NCBI GenBank assembly: GCA_034716535.1
Contig: JAYEJW010000064.1
Span: 1-16,565, forward strand
Direction: 5' to 3'
DNA: 16,565 bases
Source of the DNA: JAYEJW01 sp034716535
GTDB lineage: Bacteria > Pseudomonadota > Gammaproteobacteria > Chromatiales > Chromatiaceae
This document shows, piece by piece, positions 13,595 through 16,565 of this stretch. The translations under genes were made by a program, and so were the position numbers. Each line of letters opens with the position of its first letter. Positions within the stretch are counted from its first letter, which is position 1. The notes under the pieces are model-generated. The model made no database searches. It had not been told where the DNA came from and saw only the letters and a program-made list of their open reading frames with translations.

Positions 13595-13870
13595 ATGACA
13601 GCTCATTTTGTTTCCGGGATCCCGACCTCATTCCTCCTGCTTTTCGGTGCGAGCCTGCTCTGCGGCTGTGCGACGGAGGAGGGGGTCGTGCAAGAGCACT
13701 TCGGCGAGTCGGTGCGGCACATGATCGCGATGCAGACGACTGACCCGGGTCATGGCGCGGCCGGTCTGGAAGGCGAGAAGGCGGAAGCGGTCATGCGTGC
13801 CTATCGTGAGGACGTCGCCAAACCCAAGGAGGTCGAGAAAGACCTGGTCATGATTACGCTTGGCAAGTAA
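13595..13870 (+). CDS. Small Tad-associated outer-membrane lipoprotein
   Basis: A 91-residue lipoprotein: hydrophobic signal (FLLLFGASLL) and lipobox LLCGC with the acylated Cys at about residue 25. The mature part is short (about 66 residues) and polar, with FGESVRHMIAMQTTDP and GLEGEKAEAVMRAYREDV. A similar 'FG.xVR..ia.Qt.dP' and 'GLdG..A......Y' pattern is, as far as I recall, seen in small lipoproteins of other Tad loci. It lies between the secretin and tadZ, where CpaD/RcpB often sits, so it may be a reduced pilotin or CpaD analogue. It is 18 bases after the secretin stop. Confidence 0.75.
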   Translation: MTAHFVSGIPTSFLLLFGASLLCGCATEEGVVQEHFGESVRHMIAMQTTDPGHGAAGLEGEKAEAVMRAYREDVAKPKEVEKDLVMITLGK

Positions 13871-13896
13871 GGGCTTGGTGAAGGAGTAAGCAACAG

Positions 13897-15135
13897 GTGG
13901 AACGGGGTCGAGGGCCCCAAATTGAAGCAAATATCATGCGTCATCCTCTTAGAGTTTTGCTCGTTGGCCGTTCTAGCCGCTTACTGTCGGAGGTGGCGGC
14001 ACTGCTCGACGACCGCCGTGAGGTGCTGGTCTCGACCAAACAGATCGGCAACGGCCATGGGGACACGTTGCGGGAGGATCATGAGCCGCGTGATGTGATC
14101 GTCCTGATTGTCGGCGAGGCATGGGAGGGAATGCTTTCCGCGATCTTTGACAGTGACGCTCCCCCAGCGCAACCGCTGCTCGTCATCGGACCCGAGGGGG
14201 ACGTGGAGCTCCTCCGAGCGGCGATGCGCGTCGGGGCACGAGATTTTTTCTCGCTTCCCTTGCACCAAAAGGATCTGTTCGCGGCGCTCGACAGGGTTGC
14301 CAAGGAAGAGCATGAGCGCCACGGCGGCCTATCGGCACGCGTTACCACGTTTGTCAACGCCAAAGGGGGAAGCGGGGCGAGTTTTCTTGCGGCGAACGTC
14401 TCCCACATTCTGGCCAAGCTGGAGAACAAGGAGACCATACTCGTCGACTTAGAGTTTCAGTTCGGCAGTCTGCCCACCTATTTCAACATCACGTCCCGTA
14501 ATGGTCTCGTCAGGGCCCTGGAACTGGTCGATACGCTCGATGCGGCGGCGCTCCAGGGCTATACGCAGAATCATTCGAGCGGTCTCAATCTCCTGACCGC
14601 GTCCACCGAGGGGCTGATTTTGCCGGATGACGTCGATGAGGAACGGATCGGCAAGCTTTTCACCGTGTTGGACGACGCCTACGAGGAGCTTGTCGTAGAC
14701 CTTCCGCGCAGGATCGACCAGGCTACCGCGGCCGTGTTGGACAGATCCGACATTGTCGTGCTGGTTTCGCAGCAGACGGTCTCTCATCTGCACCAGACGA
14801 AACGACTCGCAACGCTCGTCAACAACGAGCTTGGCATCGGGTCGGGTCGGTTGCTCGTGGTTGTCAATCGTTTCAGCAAGAAGGCCGAGGTGACGCTTTC
14901 CGATTTCGCTGGCGCGTTGCCGGAGGTGCGAATAGAGACCCTGCCCAACGACTACCGGAACGTTTCCCAGAGCATCAACCTCGGCGTCCCGCTCCTCGAG
15001 CTGCAGAGTCGTTCTCGTCTTCGCGACCGCCTGATCGATCTCACACAGACGGTCTTGGCCCCAGGCGCCGGCGAGTTGCGTCAGAGTCGCGGCGCTAGGC
15101 GCTGGCTTCCGTGGACGAGCCACGGAGGGAGGTGA
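13897..15135 (+). CDS. cpaE: CpaE/TadZ, ParA/MinD-like pilus-localising ATPase
   Basis: 412 residues from GTG 13897 (AAGGAG ten bases upstream); ATG 13936, which begins MRHPLRVLLVG, is an alternative with a weaker site. Residues 17-135 are a receiver-like domain without an obvious phosphorylation role (RVLLVGRSSRLLSEV, then AAMRVGARDFFSLPL). The P-loop domain has the deviant Walker A KGGSGAS (156-162) and the CpaE-typical ILVDLEFQFGSLPTYFN (181-197). TadZ proteins mark the polar assembly site of the pilus. Compared with ParA, the final Thr/Ser of the loop is Ser, which still allows nucleotide binding. It is followed by cpaF two bases later. Confidence 0.92.
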   Translation: MERGRGPQIEANIMRHPLRVLLVGRSSRLLSEVAALLDDRREVLVSTKQIGNGHGDTLREDHEPRDVIVLIVGEAWEGMLSAIFDSDAPPAQPLLVIGPEGDVELLRAAMRVGARDFFSLPLHQKDLFAALDRVAKEEHERHGGLSARVTTFVNAKGGSGASFLAANVSHILAKLENKETILVDLEFQFGSLPTYFNITSRNGLVRALELVDTLDAAALQGYTQNHSSGLNLLTASTEGLILPDDVDEERIGKLFTVLDDAYEELVVDLPRRIDQATAAVLDRSDIVVLVSQQTVSHLHQTKRLATLVNNELGIGSGRLLVVVNRFSKKAEVTLSDFAGALPEVRIETLPNDYRNVSQSINLGVPLLELQSRSRLRDRLIDLTQTVLAPGAGELRQSRGARRWLPWTSHGGR

Positions 15136-15137
15136 CG

Positions 15138-16520
15138 ATGGACATACCATTCAAGAACGGTCGCAAGCTCGGCGCGCACCCTTACAGTACCGGCGGAGAA
15201 AGCGCCCTGCGCAAGCGCGGACTGGGTGGGCGGTTGAGCCAGGGCCTCACGGAGACGGAGCAGGAGTTCAAGTTCAACATCCTGCAGCGCGTTCTCAAGA
15301 TGATGGATCTGTCACTTCTCGCCGGCCTCGAAGACGAGGAGGCGCGCGAGCAGATTCAGGACGTCTGCGAGCGTCTGATGGCCGAAGAGCCGTTGCCGTT
15401 CAACGTGCCGACGCGCCAGCGCATTATCAAAGAGATCCAGAACGAGATTCTCGGCCTGGGCCCCCTCGAGGGTCTTATCGCGGACGAGTCGATCTCGGAC
15501 ATCCTGGTCAACGGTCCCAACCAGATCTATGTGGAGCGCGGCGGCAAGCTCGAGCTGTCGAGCGCGCGCTTCGACAACGAGCGGCACTTGATGACGATTA
15601 TCGATCGCGTGGTCTCCCGGGTGGGCAGGCGCATCGACGAATCATCGCCCATGGTCGATGCCCGGCTGCAGGACGGGTCGCGCGTCAACGCAATCATTCC
15701 TCCCCTTGCACTCAACGGACCTGTAATGTCAATCCGGCGATTCGCCGTCGATCGCCTCACCCCGGCGCGCCTGATCGAGCTCGGTACGCTGACCGCCACG
15801 ATCGCGGAGGTGGTGGAGACCGCGGTGCGGGGCCGGCTGAATATCATGATCTCCGGAGGAACCGGCAGCGGTAAGACAACCCTGCTGAACGTTCTCTCGG
15901 GATTCATTCCCCCTGACGAGCGCGTCGTCACGATTGAGGACTCCGCGGAGTTGCAGCTCCAGCAACCCCACGTGGTCCGCCTCGAGACCCGCCCCCCCAA
16001 TATCGAGGGGAGAGGCGCGGTGACGCAGCGCGATTTGGTTCGCAACAGCCTGCGTATGCGCCCAGACCGCATCCTCGTCGGCGAGGTGCGCGGCGCCGAA
16101 GCCCTGGACATGCTGCAGGCCATGAACACCGGGCACGACGGCTCGTTGACGACGATCCACGCAAACGGCGCGAGGGATGCGTTGACCCGCGTCGAGAGCA
16201 TGGTGGCAATGACCGGCATCAATCTGCCCAATCGCCCCTTGCGGGCGCAGATCGCCTCCGCTCTCGATATCATTATTCAGCTGGAACGGCATGAGGACGG
16301 GCGCAGGCGCCTCGTTAGCATTCAAGAGGTCAGCGGACTGGAAGGCGAGGTCATCACGATGTCGGAGATATTCAGCTTCGAGCGGGAAGGGATCGACCGG
16401 GAGGGGAACGTGCTCGGCCGCTTCGCGGCGACCGGTATCGTCCCCAAGTTTCGCGAGCGCCTCCGCCGGCGGGGAATTGCGCTGGACCTCGAGGTGTTCG
16501 ATCCGCAGATGCCCACATAA
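15138..16520 (+). CDS. cpaF: CpaF/TadA secretion ATPase of the Tad pilus
   Basis: 460 residues from ATG 15138, preceded by AGGGAGGTGA, which is almost fully complementary to the 16S tail; the frame opens earlier at GTG 15111 inside cpaE, but that start lacks such a site. Residues 42-110 are the N-terminal helical part. The NTD shows SISDILVNGPNQIYVERGGK (118-137), and the ATPase core has Walker A GGTGSGKT (240-247), Asp-box region VVTIEDSAELQL (263-274), Walker B ILVGEVRG (312-319, Glu316) and His box HDGSLTTIHAN (333-343). It powers pilus extension, and in some bacteria also retraction, as a cytoplasmic hexamer. All key residues are present. Confidence 0.95.
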   Translation: MDIPFKNGRKLGAHPYSTGGESALRKRGLGGRLSQGLTETEQEFKFNILQRVLKMMDLSLLAGLEDEEAREQIQDVCERLMAEEPLPFNVPTRQRIIKEIQNEILGLGPLEGLIADESISDILVNGPNQIYVERGGKLELSSARFDNERHLMTIIDRVVSRVGRRIDESSPMVDARLQDGSRVNAIIPPLALNGPVMSIRRFAVDRLTPARLIELGTLTATIAEVVETAVRGRLNIMISGGTGSGKTTLLNVLSGFIPPDERVVTIEDSAELQLQQPHVVRLETRPPNIEGRGAVTQRDLVRNSLRMRPDRILVGEVRGAEALDMLQAMNTGHDGSLTTIHANGARDALTRVESMVAMTGINLPNRPLRAQIASALDIIIQLERHEDGRRRLVSIQEVSGLEGEVITMSEIFSFEREGIDREGNVLGRFAATGIVPKFRERLRRRGIALDLEVFDPQMPT

Positions 16521-16536
16521 GAGCCGGAGACTGCTC

Positions 16537-16565
16537 GTGTCCGAAGACTCGTTGTTTGTTGTCAT
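16537..16565 (+). CDS. tadB: Start of a probable TadB/CpaG inner-membrane platform protein (partial)
   Basis: GTG 16537 with GGAG eight bases upstream opens a frame (MSEDSLFVV) that runs off the right edge. In Tad loci the gene after tadA is tadB, and TadB begins with a hydrophobic segment. The identification rests on position only; nine codons are too few to prove it. Confidence 0.45.

Noticed and set aside
15729..16565. 278-codon minus-strand open frame opposite cpaF
   Set aside because: Antisense to the conserved CpaF ATPase core; no protein-like features.

Overview
The window looks like chromosome of a GC-rich proteobacterium, most likely a gammaproteobacterium. This rests on gene families only: a MepK-type murein endopeptidase with a Tat-like signal, a DUF4124-SLT lytic transglycosylase, a NudF-like relic, a near-consensus CRP box and a Fur-box-like site. 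No rRNA or other marker gene is present, so the placement is an inference. The first ~95 bases are strikingly AT-rich and hold the tail of an unrecognised gene, so a composition boundary lies just inside the left edge.

Left part (1-3034): tail of an unknown gene; a glycine-zipper membrane protein (+); a convergent mepK-like gene (-) with its own promoter and intrinsic terminator; then about 1 kb without an intact gene. That stretch holds a Fur-box-like promoter, a perfect 12-bp hairpin with a Shine-Dalgarno sequence in its loop, and a decayed 3' half of a NudF-type Nudix hydrolase gene interrupted by an in-frame stop. It ends at an exported lytic transglycosylase (+).

Middle part (3113-7944, minus strand): a compact three-gene unit read from right to left. 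It encodes a sphingosine-1-phosphate-lyase-like PLP decarboxylase/lyase, a 762-residue PLP enzyme of unassigned family with a class-V-like lysine motif and a long helical N-terminal region, and an ATP-grasp ligase of the sugar-transferase-associated type. I know of no described pathway with this combination; it is the best candidate here for an undescribed biosynthetic or lipid/amine-modifying system.

Right part (8098-16565, plus strand): a Tad/Flp tight-adherence pilus locus. It holds two Flp pilins (both with Trp where the family usually has Tyr after the conserved Glu), an attenuator-like terminator between them, prepilin peptidase CpaA/TadV, an unexpected AAA+ ATPase with a predicted N-terminal winged helix, CpaB/RcpC, secretin CpaC/RcpA, a 91-residue lipoprotein in the place where CpaD/RcpB often sits, CpaE/TadZ, CpaF/TadA, and the first codons of a probable TadB at the right edge. 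A near-perfect CRP site lies in the divergent region between the PLP unit and the pilus locus, suggesting cAMP-CRP (Vfr-like) control of pilin expression and possibly of both units.

I see no CRISPR array, rRNA, tRNA or insertion sequence.
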